Positions 8,846-19,097 of a stretch of 64,000 bases of DNA are shown in pieces. Location: the NCBI RefSeq assembly GCF_002742625.1, contig NZ_PEBF01000001.1:2294001-2358000 (forward strand), written 5' to 3'. The notes below the pieces were generated by a model. It was not told the origin of the DNA. It saw only the letters and a program-made list of their open reading frames with translations, and made no database searches. How positions within the stretch are numbered: position 1 is the first letter of the stretch; every line of letters starts with the position of its first letter. The DNA comes from Caulobacter sp. FWC2 (GTDB lineage: Bacteria > Pseudomonadota > Alphaproteobacteria > Caulobacterales > Caulobacteraceae). Made by a program: the position numbers and the translations under genes.

Positions 8846-10105
8846 CTAAACGGGCTTCACCAACACGATCTTCTTCTTGCCGGCCGCCAGCTTGACGACG
8901 CCCTCGACGAGGTCCGCCGAGGTGATCACCCGGTCCGCGCTGGCCTCGGCCTTGTCGTTGACCTTCAGGCCACCGCCCTGGGCCAGGCGACGGGCCTCGC
9001 CGCGCGAGCCGGCCAGGCCAGCGTCGGTGAACAGGGCCGCCAGCACGATGCCCGCTTCCAGGTCGGCCGCCGGGACCTCGAAGGTCGGCAGGTCGGCCGA
9101 GAGCGCGCCTTGCTCGAACGCCTTTTCAGCGGCGTCGCGGGCCTTGCGGGCTTCCTCGTCGCCGTGGGCCATGCGGGTGGCCTCGTCGGCCAGCACCTTC
9201 TTGGCGTCGTTGATCTGGGCGCCTTCAAGGGCTTCCAGCTCGGCGATCTTGTCCAGCGGCAGGTCGGTGAACAGCTTGAGGAACCGGCCGACGTCGGCGT
9301 CCTCGGTGTTCCGCCAGAACTGCCAGTAGTCGTAAGGGCTCAACTGCTCGGCGTTCAGCCACACCGCGCCGGCCATGGTCTTGCCCATCTTGGCGCCCGA
9401 GGCGGTGGCCAAGAGCGGCGTCGTCAGGCCGAACGCGGCCTTCTGGTCGACGCGGCGGGTCAGCTCTACCCCGTTCAGGATGTTGCCCCATTGGTCCGAG
9501 CCGCCCATCTGCAGCACGCAATTGTACTTGCGGTTCAGCTCCAGGAAGTCGGTGGCCTGCATCAACATGTAGTTGAATTCGAGGAAGGTCATCGGCTGCT
9601 CGCGCTCAAGCCGCAGCTTGACCGAGTCGAAGGCCAGCATCCGGTTGACCGTGAAGTGCACGCCGTAGTCGCGCAGGAACTGGACGTAGCCGAATTTGCT
9701 CAGCCACTCGTCGTTGTCGACCATGATGGCGTCGGTCGGGCCGTCGCCGAAGGTCAGGAACTTGGCGAAGACCTGCTTGATGCCGGCGATGTTGGACTGG
9801 ATGTCAGCGTCCGACAGCAGCTTGCGGCTCTCGTCCTTACCGGTGGGGTCGCCGACCTTGGTCGTGCCGCCGCCCATCAGGACGATCGGCTTGTGACCGG
9901 CCTGCTGCAGGCGGCGGAGCATCATGATCTGGATCAAGCTGCCGACGTGCAGGCTGGGCGCGGTTGCGTCGAAGCCGATGTAGGCGGTGACGATGCCGCC
10001 GGCGGCCGCGGCGTCCAGTTCATCCGGATGGGTGATCTGATGGATGTAGCCACGCGCCTCCAGGGTTCGCAGGAACTCCGACTTGAAGGACGATGCGGCG
10101 GACAT
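8846..10105 (-). CDS. tyrS: Tyrosyl-tRNA synthetase
   Basis: Charges tRNA-Tyr with tyrosine. The 419-residue class I enzyme shows the HIGH-type motif as LHVGS near residue 50, the tyrosine-pocket segment [10 protein letters not shown], the KMSKS loop as KMGKT and a C-terminal S4 RNA-binding domain (about 355-410). The ATG at 10105 gives [20 protein letters not shown], the usual short lead-in to the catalytic domain; an upstream in-frame start at 10183 would add 26 residues with no family match. It is divergent from anmK, which is a fixed pair in many Caulobacterales. Confidence 0.95.
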   Translation of the reverse strand: MSAASSFKSEFLRTLEARGYIHQITHPDELDAAAAGGIVTAYIGFDATAPSLHVGSLIQIMMLRRLQQAGHKPIVLMGGGTTKVGDPTGKDESRKLLSDADIQSNIAGIKQVFAKFLTFGDGPTDAIMVDNDEWLSKFGYVQFLRDYGVHFTVNRMLAFDSVKLRLEREQPMTFLEFNYMLMQATDFLELNRKYNCVLQMGGSDQWGNILNGVELTRRVDQKAAFGLTTPLLATASGAKMGKTMAGAVWLNAEQLSPYDYWQFWRNTEDADVGRFLKLFTDLPLDKIAELEALEGAQINDAKKVLADEATRMAHGDEEARKARDAAEKAFEQGALSADLPTFEVPAADLEAGIVLAALFTDAGLAGSRGEARRLAQGGGLKVNDKAEASADRVITSADLVEGVVKLAAGKKKIVLVKPV

Positions 10106-10385
10106 GGTTCGACTCTCTGAAGGACTTGGCGGGCCGTCTAACACGGCGAGGTCGGCCAAATCGAGGGAATGTGAGGGTTTCATTGCAAACTCCAGGCAGG
10201 GAGCCGGAGCGCATGATCGACTGGAATGGAGCGACCCCGGCGAGGCGGGGTGGCGACGTGGCTGATCCTCCTCCCGCTATGGCAGCGGGCGGTAATACGG
10301 ACGAGCTTGGACTTTTCCCAAGAAGATGGGGACGTCGATCATGGGGCCTAGCTACCGTTTGCGGGCCGTGGCAGTCAACGTTTCC

Positions 10386-11492
10386 ATGAAGATCCTGGGA
10401 TTCATGACCGGCACCTCGCTCGACGCGGTCGACATGGCGGTGCTGGAAACCGACGGCGAAGAGATCCAGGGCTTCGGCCCGGCGGGCGAGCGCAAGCTGC
10501 GCGAGGCGACCCGCGATCTGCTGCTGAAGACGACCGACATCGCCCGAGCCTGGCCGCGCGGCGAGCCCGAGCCGGCGATCTTCGATGAGGCCCGCAAGGC
10601 TGTCGCCGACGAGCATTTCCACGCCGCCGAGAGCTTCCTGGAAGAGCACGGCCTGGCGTGGAGCGAGTTCGACCTGCTAGGCGTCCACGGCCAGACGGTG
10701 CTGCACGAGCGGCCGACCGCCGAGCGTGTCGGCCGCACGGTCCAGCTGCTGGACGCCGAGCGTCTGGCCCGGGCCTGCGGTCGTCCCGTCGCCTACGACT
10801 TCCGCACCGCCGATGTGGCGGCCGGCGGGGAGGGCGCGCCGCTGGCGCCGATCTATCACGCCGCTCGCGCCCGGGCCTCGGGCCTGGCAGCGCCGGTGGC
10901 GGCGCTGAACGTCGGAGGGGTGGCCAACATCACCCTGATCGGCGCGGACGGGTCCTTGCTGGCCTTCGACACCGGTCCCGGCAACGGCATGATCGATCTG
11001 ATGCTGCAGGCGCGCGGCATCGCCCGCTTCGATGAGGACGGCAGGCTGGCCTTGGTCGGCCGGGTCGACGAGCGGGCTTTGAACGCCCTGCTGTCGAGCC
11101 CGTATTTCGACGCCCCGGTTCCCAAGTCGCTGGACCGCTACGACTTCTCGCTGGAGCCGGTGGCGCACCTGTCGCCCGAGGACGCCGCCGCGACCCTGGT
11201 GGCCTTCACCGCCGAAGGGGTGTTCCGGGCCTTCAGCCAAGGCGGCGAGACGCCCAGCGCTCTGATCGTCTGCGGCGGCGGTCGGCACAATCCGGCGATC
11301 ATGAAGACCCTGGCCGACCGCGCGCCGGTCCCTGTGCAGGCCGCCGAGGCCTGCGGCTGGCGCGGCGACAGCATCGAGGCCGAGGCCTTCGCCTATCTCG
11401 CGGCGCGGACGGCCAAGGGGTTGCCGATCAGCTTTCCGGGCACGACGGGGGTGAAGGCGGCGATGACGGGCGGACGGATCGCTACGCCCTAG
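10386..11492 (+). CDS. anmK: Anhydro-N-acetylmuramic acid kinase
   Basis: Hydrolyses and phosphorylates 1,6-anhydro-MurNAc recovered from peptidoglycan turnover, giving MurNAc-6-phosphate. The 368-residue ASKHA-fold protein has the N-terminal phosphate loop FMTGTSLDAVDMAV, the sugar-site segment GVHGQTVLHERP, catalytic-site VAYDFRTADVAAGGEGAPL, the nucleotide segment LNVGGVANITLI with FDTGPGNGMID, and CGGGRHNP near the C terminus. I chose ATG 10386, which puts the GTSLD loop at residue 9; an upstream frame to 10326 adds 20 residues without family support. Shine-Dalgarno sequence is weak. Together with amiC it points to cell-wall recycling. Confidence 0.93.
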   Translation: MKILGFMTGTSLDAVDMAVLETDGEEIQGFGPAGERKLREATRDLLLKTTDIARAWPRGEPEPAIFDEARKAVADEHFHAAESFLEEHGLAWSEFDLLGVHGQTVLHERPTAERVGRTVQLLDAERLARACGRPVAYDFRTADVAAGGEGAPLAPIYHAARARASGLAAPVAALNVGGVANITLIGADGSLLAFDTGPGNGMIDLMLQARGIARFDEDGRLALVGRVDERALNALLSSPYFDAPVPKSLDRYDFSLEPVAHLSPEDAAATLVAFTAEGVFRAFSQGGETPSALIVCGGGRHNPAIMKTLADRAPVPVQAAEACGWRGDSIEAEAFAYLAARTAKGLPISFPGTTGVKAAMTGGRIATP

Positions 11493-11494
11493 AT

Positions 11495-11606
11495 CCTCCC
11501 CCGCGTTGCGGGGGAGGTGGCCCAGAGGGCCGGAGGGGGCGAGTGCTGCCGACCTCCAGCTAGCCCCCTCAGTCGCTCCGCGACAGCTCCCCCGCAACGC
11601 GGGGGA
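11495..11606. repeat. Intergenic inverted-repeat element between convergent genes
   Basis: Two inverted copies of a roughly 45-bp unit fill the gap between anmK and the NDH-2 gene. Each arm holds its own hairpin: CCTCCCCCGCGTTGCGGGGG at 11495 and its mirror, CTCCCCCGCAACGCGGGGGA, near 11586. The inner parts (GGCCGGAGGGGGCGA and TAGCCCCCTCAGTCGC) also match as mirror images with mismatches. This looks like the family of palindromic intergenic elements scattered in Caulobacter genomes. Lying between two convergent stop codons, it would form strong RNA hairpins from either side and could end transcription of both genes, though no U-run follows. Confidence 0.75.
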
Positions 11607-11618
11607 GCATCTAGCCCT

Positions 11619-12899
11619 TCAATGCAGCTTCAGCCGTCCCGACACCCGCTGCTGCAGCAACCTCGCCAGCGCCAGGGTCGCGGTGCGGCCCACGCCCAGG
11701 ATCGCCCGGTGGTGATCCAGGTGCAGCGACATGTAGGCCCACTTGGCGATCAGGCCCTCGACGAAGAAGTTCGGTCCGCCCAGCCCGCCCATCAGCGCGC
11801 CGACGCCCTTGTTGTCACCCAGCGACACCAGCGAGCCGAAGTCGCGATAGACGAACGGCGCGGCGATCCGCCCCTGGTGCAGCCGAGCGATCAGCGCCCG
11901 CTCCAGGTAGCTGGCCTGCTGGTGCGCGGCCTGGGCGCGGGCGGGGATGGTCTTGCCGTCCTTCCACGGCGCGGCGGCGCAGTCGCCCAGGGCCCAGACG
12001 TCGGGGGCCGAGGTCTCCAGATGGTCGTTGACCACGAACTGGTTGCCGCGATTGGTCTCCAGGCCAAAGCCGGTATTGGTCTCGGCCGCCTTGATGCCGG
12101 CGGCCCAGACGATCAGGTCCGCAGGAATGTCGCCCTGGCTGGTCTCCAGCCGGTCGGCGTGGACCGCCAGAACCTTGGCGCCCGTCTTCACCGCCACGCC
12201 CTTGCGCTCCAGGGCCAGCTTGGCCTTGTCGGCGATCTTTAGCGGCAGGCCATTTAGGATGCGCGGCGCGGCCTCGACCACGCTGATGTCCAGGCGGAAG
12301 CGCTGCTCGTCGCCCAGGCTGTCCAGCAGTTCGCGGTGCGCCTCGATCAGCTCGGCTGACAACTCGACGCCCGTGGCGCCGCCGCCGACAATGGCCACGC
12401 GCATGATCTTCTCGGGCGAGAACGAAGCCTTGGTGAAGGCCGCCAGCAGGCGACCGTGAAACGCCTCGGCGTCCTCGGTGCGTTCCAGCAGGTGCGCCTG
12501 CTCCGCGCCGGGCGTGCCGAACAGGTTCGAGCCCGAACCGATCGCCAGCACGCCATAGGTGAAGGTGATGGCCCGCTCGGGCGTCAGCAGCTGGCCGTCG
12601 TCGTCGGTGATGGCCTTCAGAGTCAGGCGCTTGGCGGCAGGATCGAAGGCAGACAGTTCGCCGAGCAGGAAGTTGAAGCCGTTCGAGCGGCCCAGGATCG
12701 AATAGGAGACGCCTTCCTGGTGGACGTCCAGCGTGCCGGCCGCCACCTCGTGCAGGGTCGGCTTCCAGATGTGGAAGCTGGAGCGATCGATCAGCAGCAC
12801 GCGGCGCTTGCCGTGCCGGCCGCCCAGCCGACGCCCCAGCCGCGAAGCCAGCTCCAGGCCGCCGGCGCCCCCGCCGACGATGACGATGTCGTAGTGCAT
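11619..12899 (-). CDS. ndh: Type II NADH dehydrogenase (NDH-2)
   Basis: Single-subunit, non-proton-pumping NADH:quinone oxidoreductase on the inner face of the membrane. The 426-residue flavoprotein has an FAD-binding VIVGGGAGGLELASRLGRRL at its start, a second Rossmann motif for NADH (VAIVGGGATGVELSAELIEA, about residue 165-185), the quinone-site segment typical of NDH-2 (VHQEGVSYSI), and VWALGDCAA near 290 that contacts FAD. The C-terminal 60 residues are amphipathic (WAYMSLHLDHHRAILG) and likely attach it to the membrane. I start at ATG 12899, preceded by AAGGA seven bases upstream; ATG 12923 is possible and adds eight residues. Confidence 0.92.
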   Translation of the reverse strand: MHYDIVIVGGGAGGLELASRLGRRLGGRHGKRRVLLIDRSSFHIWKPTLHEVAAGTLDVHQEGVSYSILGRSNGFNFLLGELSAFDPAAKRLTLKAITDDDGQLLTPERAITFTYGVLAIGSGSNLFGTPGAEQAHLLERTEDAEAFHGRLLAAFTKASFSPEKIMRVAIVGGGATGVELSAELIEAHRELLDSLGDEQRFRLDISVVEAAPRILNGLPLKIADKAKLALERKGVAVKTGAKVLAVHADRLETSQGDIPADLIVWAAGIKAAETNTGFGLETNRGNQFVVNDHLETSAPDVWALGDCAAAPWKDGKTIPARAQAAHQQASYLERALIARLHQGRIAAPFVYRDFGSLVSLGDNKGVGALMGGLGGPNFFVEGLIAKWAYMSLHLDHHRAILGVGRTATLALARLLQQRVSGRLKLH

Positions 12900-12985
12900 C
12901 ACCGCATCCTTGATATTCATCAACTGGTGAAAATATAGGATTGTGACCGATGTTACGCCAGGGACTTGATCTCGCCCCGCACAAA

Positions 12986-13015
12986 CGAAAAAGGCCTCCC
13001 CGGAGGGAGGCCTTC
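12986..13015 (-). terminator. Intrinsic terminator of the alpha/beta hydrolase gene
   Basis: A perfect 10-bp stem AAGGCCTCCC / GGGAGGCCTT with a 4-base loop, ten bases beyond the hydrolase stop. On the minus strand the stem runs into TTTTTCGTTTG, a proper U-tract. On the plus strand only CTTTAA follows, so it mainly serves the minus strand. Confidence 0.85.
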
Positions 13016-13025
13016 TTTAAGTCGG

Positions 13026-13676
13026 CTAGATCGGGTTTTCCGCGATGCGCTTGTCGAGGTACTCGCTGACGCTCTTCTCGACGCTTGGCAGGTGCTCGGT
13101 CCAGAAGTGGCTGGCCTTGTCGATGACTTCGTAGTCGATCGTGATGCCCTTCTGGGTCCGCAGCTTGGTGACCACGCGCTCCACCTCGACCGGCGGGGTG
13201 ATGGTGTCGGCCGAGCCCGTCAGGAACAGGCCCGAGGCCGGGCAGGGGGCCAGGAAGCTGAAGTCATACATGTTGGTCGGCGGCGACACAGAGATGAAGC
13301 CGTCCGTCTCCGGGCGACGCATCAGGAGCTGCATGCCGATATAGGCGCCGAAGTCGAAACCGGCGACCCAGGTCTGGCTGGCGGCGGGATTGCTGGTCTG
13401 CAACCAGTCCAGCGCCGTCGCCGCGTCGGCCAGCTCGCCGATGCCGGCGTCGAACTCGCCCTGGCTGCGGCCCACGCCGCGGAAATTGAAGCGGAGAGTC
13501 GCGAAACCGCGCTTCATGAACAGGTGGTACAGCTGAACCGACACCGGGTGGTTCATATGCCCGCCGGCCTTCGGGTGCGGGTGCAGGATCAGCGCGATCG
13601 GCGCCGTCTCGGTCTTGCCCGGAGAATAGCGACCTTCGATCCGCCCGGACGCGCCGGTCAAAATCACATCAGGCAT
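13026..13676 (-). CDS. Alpha/beta hydrolase of the dienelactone-hydrolase-like type (COG2945)
   Basis: A 216-residue cytoplasmic alpha/beta hydrolase. Visible are the oxyanion-side segment ALILHPHPKAGGHMNHPVS, LRFNFRGVGRSQGEFD, the region after strand 5 (TWVAGFDFGAYIGMQL) where the nucleophile elbow G-x-S-x-G is replaced by GFDFG, GSADTITPP with an acidic residue and ASHFWTEHL with a possible catalytic His. The missing nucleophile Ser is characteristic of this COG2945 group and leaves its activity uncertain. The ATG at 13676 is preceded by AAGGGA at a good distance. It is divergent from iscR and ends at a strong terminator. Confidence 0.85.
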   Translation of the reverse strand: MPDVILTGASGRIEGRYSPGKTETAPIALILHPHPKAGGHMNHPVSVQLYHLFMKRGFATLRFNFRGVGRSQGEFDAGIGELADAATALDWLQTSNPAASQTWVAGFDFGAYIGMQLLMRRPETDGFISVSPPTNMYDFSFLAPCPASGLFLTGSADTITPPVEVERVVTKLRTQKGITIDYEVIDKASHFWTEHLPSVEKSVSEYLDKRIAENPI

Positions 13677-13729
13677 GTCGTTCCCTTGAGCTCGCGAGCG
13701 GTCCGCCATCCGACGATTTGGGGCGTCGA

Positions 13730-13762
13730 ATACTTGACTACTGCGCTTGGTCTTCCTAGATC
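13730..13762 (+). promoter_or_regulatory. Putative iscR-suf promoter with IscR half-site
   Basis: ATACTTGACTA at 13730-13740 matches every position of the first half of the E. coli type 1 IscR consensus (ATASYYGACTR); the second half-site is poor. The same bases contain a -35 hexamer TTGACT (13734-13739), and 17 bases on is TAGATC (13757-13762), a plausible -10. This would place the start of transcription about 90 bases before iscR and let IscR occlude its own -35. Matches were made by eye. Confidence 0.45.
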
Positions 13763-13856
13763 GCAACCAGTCGCGGGCTGGAGGGCCCGCGCGCGAAGTC
13801 GCGGCTTGTAGCACACGCAAAAGCCGATGCGCGCGGAATCTGCAAGGGGTAAGGCG

Positions 13857-14318
13857 ATGCGCCTGAGCACCAAAGGTCGATACGCGGTCATGGCGATGAC
13901 CGACCTGGCCAAGCGCCAGGACGAAAGCGAGGGCCGCGCCGTGGCCCTGGCCGAGATCGCGTCGCGCCAACAGATCTCGCTCTCCTATCTGGAGCAGCTG
14001 TTCGCGCGCCTGCGCCGCAAGGGCCTGGTGATCAGCGCTCGCGGCCCGGGCGGCGGTTACCGGCTGGCCAAGGCGTCGGCCGACACCTTCATCTCCGACA
14101 TCGTTCTGGCGGTCGACGAGCCGCTGCGCGCCACCCGCTGCAACTTCACCAAGGGCCAGGCCAAGGGCTGCATGGCCGGCGGCGAGCGCTGCATGACCCA
14201 CGGCCTGTGGGAAGAGATGGGCCGCCAGATCCACGGCTACCTGGCCTCGGTATCGGTGGCCGACGTCCTGGCGGGCAAGCTGCGTCCGGTCGGCCCCCTG
14301 GAGATCGCGGCCGAGTGA
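13857..14318 (+). CDS. iscR: Rrf2-family Fe-S cluster regulator IscR
   Basis: Transcription factor that senses cellular Fe-S status and represses the operon that follows. The 153-residue protein has an N-terminal winged helix (RLSTKGRYAVMAMTDLA, recognition helix around SLSYLEQLFARLRRKG) and a cluster-binding loop with Cys95, Cys105, Cys112 and His115, the C-x9-C-x6-C-x2-H pattern of IscR. Cluster ligation is therefore intact. ATG 13857 gives the invariant MRLSTKGRYAV start; an upstream in-frame ATG 13827 is rejected. It is the first gene of a ten-gene operon; the desulfurase gene starts two bases after its stop. Confidence 0.94.
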   Translation: MRLSTKGRYAVMAMTDLAKRQDESEGRAVALAEIASRQQISLSYLEQLFARLRRKGLVISARGPGGGYRLAKASADTFISDIVLAVDEPLRATRCNFTKGQAKGCMAGGERCMTHGLWEEMGRQIHGYLASVSVADVLAGKLRPVGPLEIAAE

Positions 14319-14320
14319 GC

Positions 14321-15454
14321 ATGTCCCGCACATCGGTCTATCTCGACTATAACGCCACGGCCCCGATGCGGCCGGAGGCGCGTGAGGCGTTGCTGCGCGC
14401 CCTGGAGAGCCCGGCCAATCCTTCTTCGGTCCACGCAGCCGGCCGCGCCGCGCGCGACGTGATCGAGCGCGGCCGCGCCGAGGTCGGGGCCCTGGTCGGG
14501 GTGCCGGCCGGTTCGGTGACCTTCGTCAGCGGCGGCACTGAGGCCAATGCTCTGGCCATCGAGAGCGCTAAGGTCGCCGGCGTCCAACGCATCATCCTCA
14601 GCGCCGTCGAGCACGACGCGGTGGCCGAAACGGCGAAAGCTTCGGGCCTGGTCGTCGAGGTCTTGCCGGTCAACAGCGATGGCGTCGCCGACCTCGCCTG
14701 GCTGGCCGCAGCGCTCGAAGCGCCGGCCAAGACCCTAGTCTGCCTGATGCTGGCCAATAACGAGACCGGCGTCATTCAGCCGGTGGCGGAAGCCGCCAGG
14801 CTGGTCCGCGCTCACGACGGGTTGCTGCACGTCGACGCCGTTCAGGCGGCCGGCAAGATCGCGGTCGATTTCTCGGCCCTCGGCGCCGACACGATGGCGC
14901 TGTCGGCCCACAAGCTGGGTGGACCGCAAGGCGTCGGCGCCCTGGTCGCCGGAACCCGCGCCACGGTCACCCGCCGCCAGCACGGCGGCGGTCAGGAGCG
15001 CGGTCGCCGGGCCGGCACCGAGAACGTCGCGGGGATTGCGGCATTTGGCGCGGCCGCCAAGGTCGCCCACGAAAACCTTGCCTCCGTGGCCGAACAGGCC
15101 CAATGGCGCGACGCCTTGGCTCAGCGGCTAACGGCGGAAGGCGCGGTCGTGCTCGGTGAGGGCGCTGATCGCTTGCCGCAAACCCTGTGTTTCGCGGGCG
15201 AGGGCTTCGGCTCCGAGGTCCAGGTCATGAACATGGACCTGGCCGGAGTCATGGTCAGCGCCGGCAGCGCCTGCTCGTCGGGCAAGGTCAAGGCCAGCCG
15301 CGTGGTGGAAGCCATGGGCCGGTCCGATCTCGCCCCGTTCGCTCTGCGTGTGAGCGGCGGCTGGGCGAGCACGGAAGACGATTGGAACACGTGCGGCGAC
15401 GCCTGGCTCGCCGCCTGGAAGCGTATCGGCGCACGGCGCCGGGAGGTGGCGTAG
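14321..15454 (+). CDS. Cysteine desulfurase, group I (IscS/NifS type)
   Basis: Takes sulfur from cysteine for Fe-S cluster assembly. The 377-residue PLP enzyme has the cofactor lysine Lys198 in [36 protein letters not shown] and the persulfide-forming Cys318 in [11 protein letters not shown], the long flexible loop of group I enzymes. A GTG at 14315, overlapping the iscR stop, is an alternative start adding two residues. The operon also encodes a group II desulfurase (SufS), so two chemically different sulfur donors are co-transcribed, as in several alphaproteobacteria. No iscU or hscAB is nearby, so the scaffold must be SufBCD. Confidence 0.92.
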   Translation: MSRTSVYLDYNATAPMRPEAREALLRALESPANPSSVHAAGRAARDVIERGRAEVGALVGVPAGSVTFVSGGTEANALAIESAKVAGVQRIILSAVEHDAVAETAKASGLVVEVLPVNSDGVADLAWLAAALEAPAKTLVCLMLANNETGVIQPVAEAARLVRAHDGLLHVDAVQAAGKIAVDFSALGADTMALSAHKLGGPQGVGALVAGTRATVTRRQHGGGQERGRRAGTENVAGIAAFGAAAKVAHENLASVAEQAQWRDALAQRLTAEGAVVLGEGADRLPQTLCFAGEGFGSEVQVMNMDLAGVMVSAGSACSSGKVKASRVVEAMGRSDLAPFALRVSGGWASTEDDWNTCGDAWLAAWKRIGARRREVA

Positions 15455-16923
15455 TGGCCGCGGTCAAGGAAACTGTCGAAACCGTCGCCGCGCTCGAGAA
15501 GTACGAGCACGGCTTCACGACCGATATCGCGCAGGAGTTCGCCCCCAAGGGTCTCTCCGAGGATATCGTCCGCTTCATCTCGGCCAAGAAGGACGAGCCC
15601 CAGTGGATGCTGGACTGGCGGCTGGAAGCCTATCGCCGCTGGCTTGAGCTGGAAGAGCCGACCTGGGCGAAGGTGAACTTCCCCAAGATCGACTACCAGG
15701 ACAGCTACTACTACGCCGCGCCCTCGACCAAGGAAGGCCCCAAGAGCCTGGACGAGGTCGATCCGGAGATCCTGGCCGTCTACGCCAAGCTGGGCATTCC
15801 CCTGAAGGAACAAGAGGTTCTGGCCGGAGTCGAAGGCGCGCCGCGCTACGCCGTGGACGCGGTGTTCGACAGCGTCAGCGTCGTGACGACCTTCAAGAAG
15901 GAGCTAGCCGCCGTCGGGGTCATCTTCTGCTCGATGAGCGAGGCGGTCCGCGAGCATCCGGAACTGGTGCGCCAGTACCTGGGCAGCGTGGTCCCGACCT
16001 CGGACAACTATTTCGCCTGCCTGAACAGCGCCGTCTTCAGCGACGGCTCGTTCGTCTACATTCCGCCGGGCGTGCGCTGCCCGATGGAGCTGTCGACCTA
16101 TTTCCGGATAAACGCCAAGGATTCCGGACAGTTCGAGCGGACTTTGATCATCGCCGACAAGGGCGCCTATTGCTCGTACCTGGAGGGCTGCACGGCCCCG
16201 ATGCGCGACGAGAACCAGCTGCACGCCGCCGTGGTCGAGCTCGTCCTGCTGGACGACGCCGAGATCAAATATTCGACCGTCCAGAACTGGTACCCGGGCG
16301 ATCCCGAGACCGGCAAGGGCGGCATCTACAACTTCGTCACCAAGCGTGCCGACTGCCGGGGCGACCGCTCCAAGGTCTCGTGGACCCAGGTCGAGACCGG
16401 CTCGGCCATCACCTGGAAATATCCGTCCTGCGTGCTGCGCGGCGAGGGCAGCTCGGGCGAGTTCTATTCGATTGCCGTGACCAACGGTCATCAGCAGGCC
16501 GACACCGGCACAAAGATGATCCACCTGGGCGCCAACACCAAATCGCGGATCGTCGCCAAGGGCATCAGCGCGGGCAAGTCGACCTCGACCTATCGCGGCC
16601 TGGTCTCGGCCCACCCCAAGGCCAAGGGCGCGCGCAACTTCACCCAGTGCGACAGCCTGCTGATCGGCAAGGACTGCGCGGCCCACACCGTGCCCTATAT
16701 CGAGGCCCGCAACGGCCAATCGGTGTTTGAGCACGAGGCCACCACCACGCGCCTGTCGGACGACCAACTGTTCTACTGCCAGCAGCGGGGGCTATCCCAG
16801 GAAGAGGCCGTCGCCCTGCTGGTCAACGGCTTCGTCAAGGACGTGCTGCAGCAACTGCCCATGGAATTCGCCGTCGAAGCCCAGAAGCTTGTGGCGATCA
16901 GCCTGGAAGGGAGCGTGGGGTGA
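15454..16923 (+). CDS. sufB: Fe-S cluster scaffold protein SufB
   Basis: Core of the SufBC2D scaffold that assembles nascent clusters. The 489-residue protein begins at GTG 15454, sharing one base with the preceding stop, with GGAGG at 15442-15446. It carries the SufB hallmark segments: [40 protein letters not shown] stretch (here [20 protein letters not shown]), [20 protein letters not shown], and near the C terminus [20 protein letters not shown] followed by RGLSQEEAV. The conserved Cys in the beta-helix core and the essential late His-Glu (HEAT) are present. It is followed, with a 4-base overlap, by an unexplained gene before sufC. Confidence 0.96.
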   Translation: MAAVKETVETVAALEKYEHGFTTDIAQEFAPKGLSEDIVRFISAKKDEPQWMLDWRLEAYRRWLELEEPTWAKVNFPKIDYQDSYYYAAPSTKEGPKSLDEVDPEILAVYAKLGIPLKEQEVLAGVEGAPRYAVDAVFDSVSVVTTFKKELAAVGVIFCSMSEAVREHPELVRQYLGSVVPTSDNYFACLNSAVFSDGSFVYIPPGVRCPMELSTYFRINAKDSGQFERTLIIADKGAYCSYLEGCTAPMRDENQLHAAVVELVLLDDAEIKYSTVQNWYPGDPETGKGGIYNFVTKRADCRGDRSKVSWTQVETGSAITWKYPSCVLRGEGSSGEFYSIAVTNGHQQADTGTKMIHLGANTKSRIVAKGISAGKSTSTYRGLVSAHPKAKGARNFTQCDSLLIGKDCAAHTVPYIEARNGQSVFEHEATTTRLSDDQLFYCQQRGLSQEEAVALLVNGFVKDVLQQLPMEFAVEAQKLVAISLEGSVG

Positions 16924-17301
16924 GCCACGTCACGCTTTACCAGCCGGTCGGCATGGAAGAACTGCAGTCCATCCGGGCGTCGGGCTGGAAGGCGTTTCCA
17001 GAGCACGACCCCGAGCGGCCGATCTTTTATCCCGTCGCCAGCGAAGAATACGCCGCCGTGCAGGCCCGGACCTGGAACGCGGCGCACAGCACTTACCGGC
17101 GCGGCTACGTCGTGCGGTTCAACCTCACGACCGCGTTCCTGAGCAACTACCAGAACAAGGTCGTGGGCACGCCGGGACACGAGGAATACTGGATCCCGAC
17201 CGAGGATCTTTCGCTTCTAAACGCCGCCATCCAGGGCCAGATCGCCGTCGCCGGAACCTTCGCGGGTGGTGACGCGGAATACAGAAAAATCGACGAGACC
17301 C

Positions 17302-17309
<8 letters not shown>
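16920..17309 (+). CDS. Uncharacterised SUF-operon protein, 'ADP-ribosylation/crystallin J1' annotation family
   Basis: A 129-residue protein encoded between sufB and sufC, GTG start overlapping the sufB stop by four bases and itself overlapping sufC by eight, so it is translated with the scaffold genes. It starts [20 protein letters not shown], with an aromatic and acidic middle ([20 protein letters not shown]) and [19 protein letters not shown] near the end. I recall small proteins of this pattern annotated as ADP-ribosylation/crystallin J1; the compact Y..G..R.FYPV..EYA layout recalls RES/ART-like folds, but no catalytic triad is certain. No cysteine is present, so it does not bind a cluster by thiols. 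Role in the operon is unknown. Confidence 0.85.
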
Positions 17310-18044
<735 letters not shown>

Positions 18045-18048
<4 letters not shown>

Positions 18049-19097
18049 GCCTCGCCTCCGCCCTAAAGACCGGCGACGTCACCGAGCTGCCCTCGCGGCG
18101 CGACGAGGACTGGCGCTGGACGGACCTGCGCGGCCTGATCCGGACGCTGCCGAAGGTCTACCAGCACGCCGGGACCGGCGTCGAAGGCCCGTTCCGCGAC
18201 GGCGTGGCGTTCTCGGCCAGCCGGACGGTTTCGGTCGCCAACGGCTATGTCGATGGCCTGGGCGGCGGCGCGCTGGTGTTCGACGTGCACGATCCTGTCG
18301 TGGCGCTGAACGTGCGATCGGCCGGCGACCAGATCGGTCTCGTGACCGCGCTGAAGGTCCGCGTGCCGGCGGGCGTGAGCGGCGTGCTGCTCGAAAGCCA
18401 TGTGGGCGAGGGCGGTTACCTGGCCGACTTCCGCCTGGACATCACGGTGGAAGACGGCGCCGCGCTGGAGCGTATCGTGCTGGTCGATGATGACGCGCAA
18501 GCCGTCAACGTCGTCACCGCCGAGGTCGACCTGGCCCCCGGCGCGGCCTACGCCCAGACTGTGCTGACCTCGGGCGCGCGTCGCCAGCGTATCGAGACGC
18601 GGGTCAACCATCCGGGCGCACACGCCCAGGTCCGCCTGGACGGCGTCTATCTGCTGGACGGCCAGCGCCACGCCGACCAGACCACGGTCGTCACCCACGC
18701 CGGTGTCGACGGGATTACCAGCCAGCTGACCAAGGGCATGGTCAATGACCAGGCGCGGGGCGTCTTCCAGGGCCGCATCGTGGTCTCGCCCGGCGCCGAC
18801 CAGACCGACGCGCGCATGGGCCATCACGCCCTGATCCTGTCGGACAAGGCCGAGATCGACGCCAAGCCGGAACTGCTGATCTTCGCCGACGACGTCTCCT
18901 GCGCCCACGGCAACACGATTGGCGCTCTGGACGAGGAAGCAATCTTCTACGCCCGCCAGCGCGGCATCCCGGAGCTCGAGGCCAAGGCCATGCTGACCGT
19001 GGCCTTCGTCGGCGAGGTGGTCGAGCGGATCGAGCACGAGGGCGCGCGTGAGATCGCCGCCGCCTGGGTCGCCCGCAAGCTGGGGAGCCCGGAATAG
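18045..19097 (+). CDS. sufD: Fe-S cluster scaffold protein SufD
   Basis: Partner of SufB in the scaffold, needed for iron entry. The 350-residue protein starts MSLASALKTGDVTELPSRRD and has the N-terminal WRWTDLRG motif, the beta-helix core, and the C-terminal SufB/SufD signature (GVFQGRIVVSPGADQTDARM, then SCAHGNTIGALDEEAIFYAR and RGI). The His in CAHG is the conserved SufD residue facing the SufB cysteine. It overlaps sufC by four bases and shares one base with sufS. Shorter than E. coli SufD (423 residues), as usual in alphaproteobacteria. Confidence 0.95.

Noticed and set aside
13677..14333. Long upstream extension of the alpha/beta hydrolase on the minus strand
   Set aside because: It runs antisense through iscR. 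The ATG at 13676 has a good ribosome site and gives the family length.
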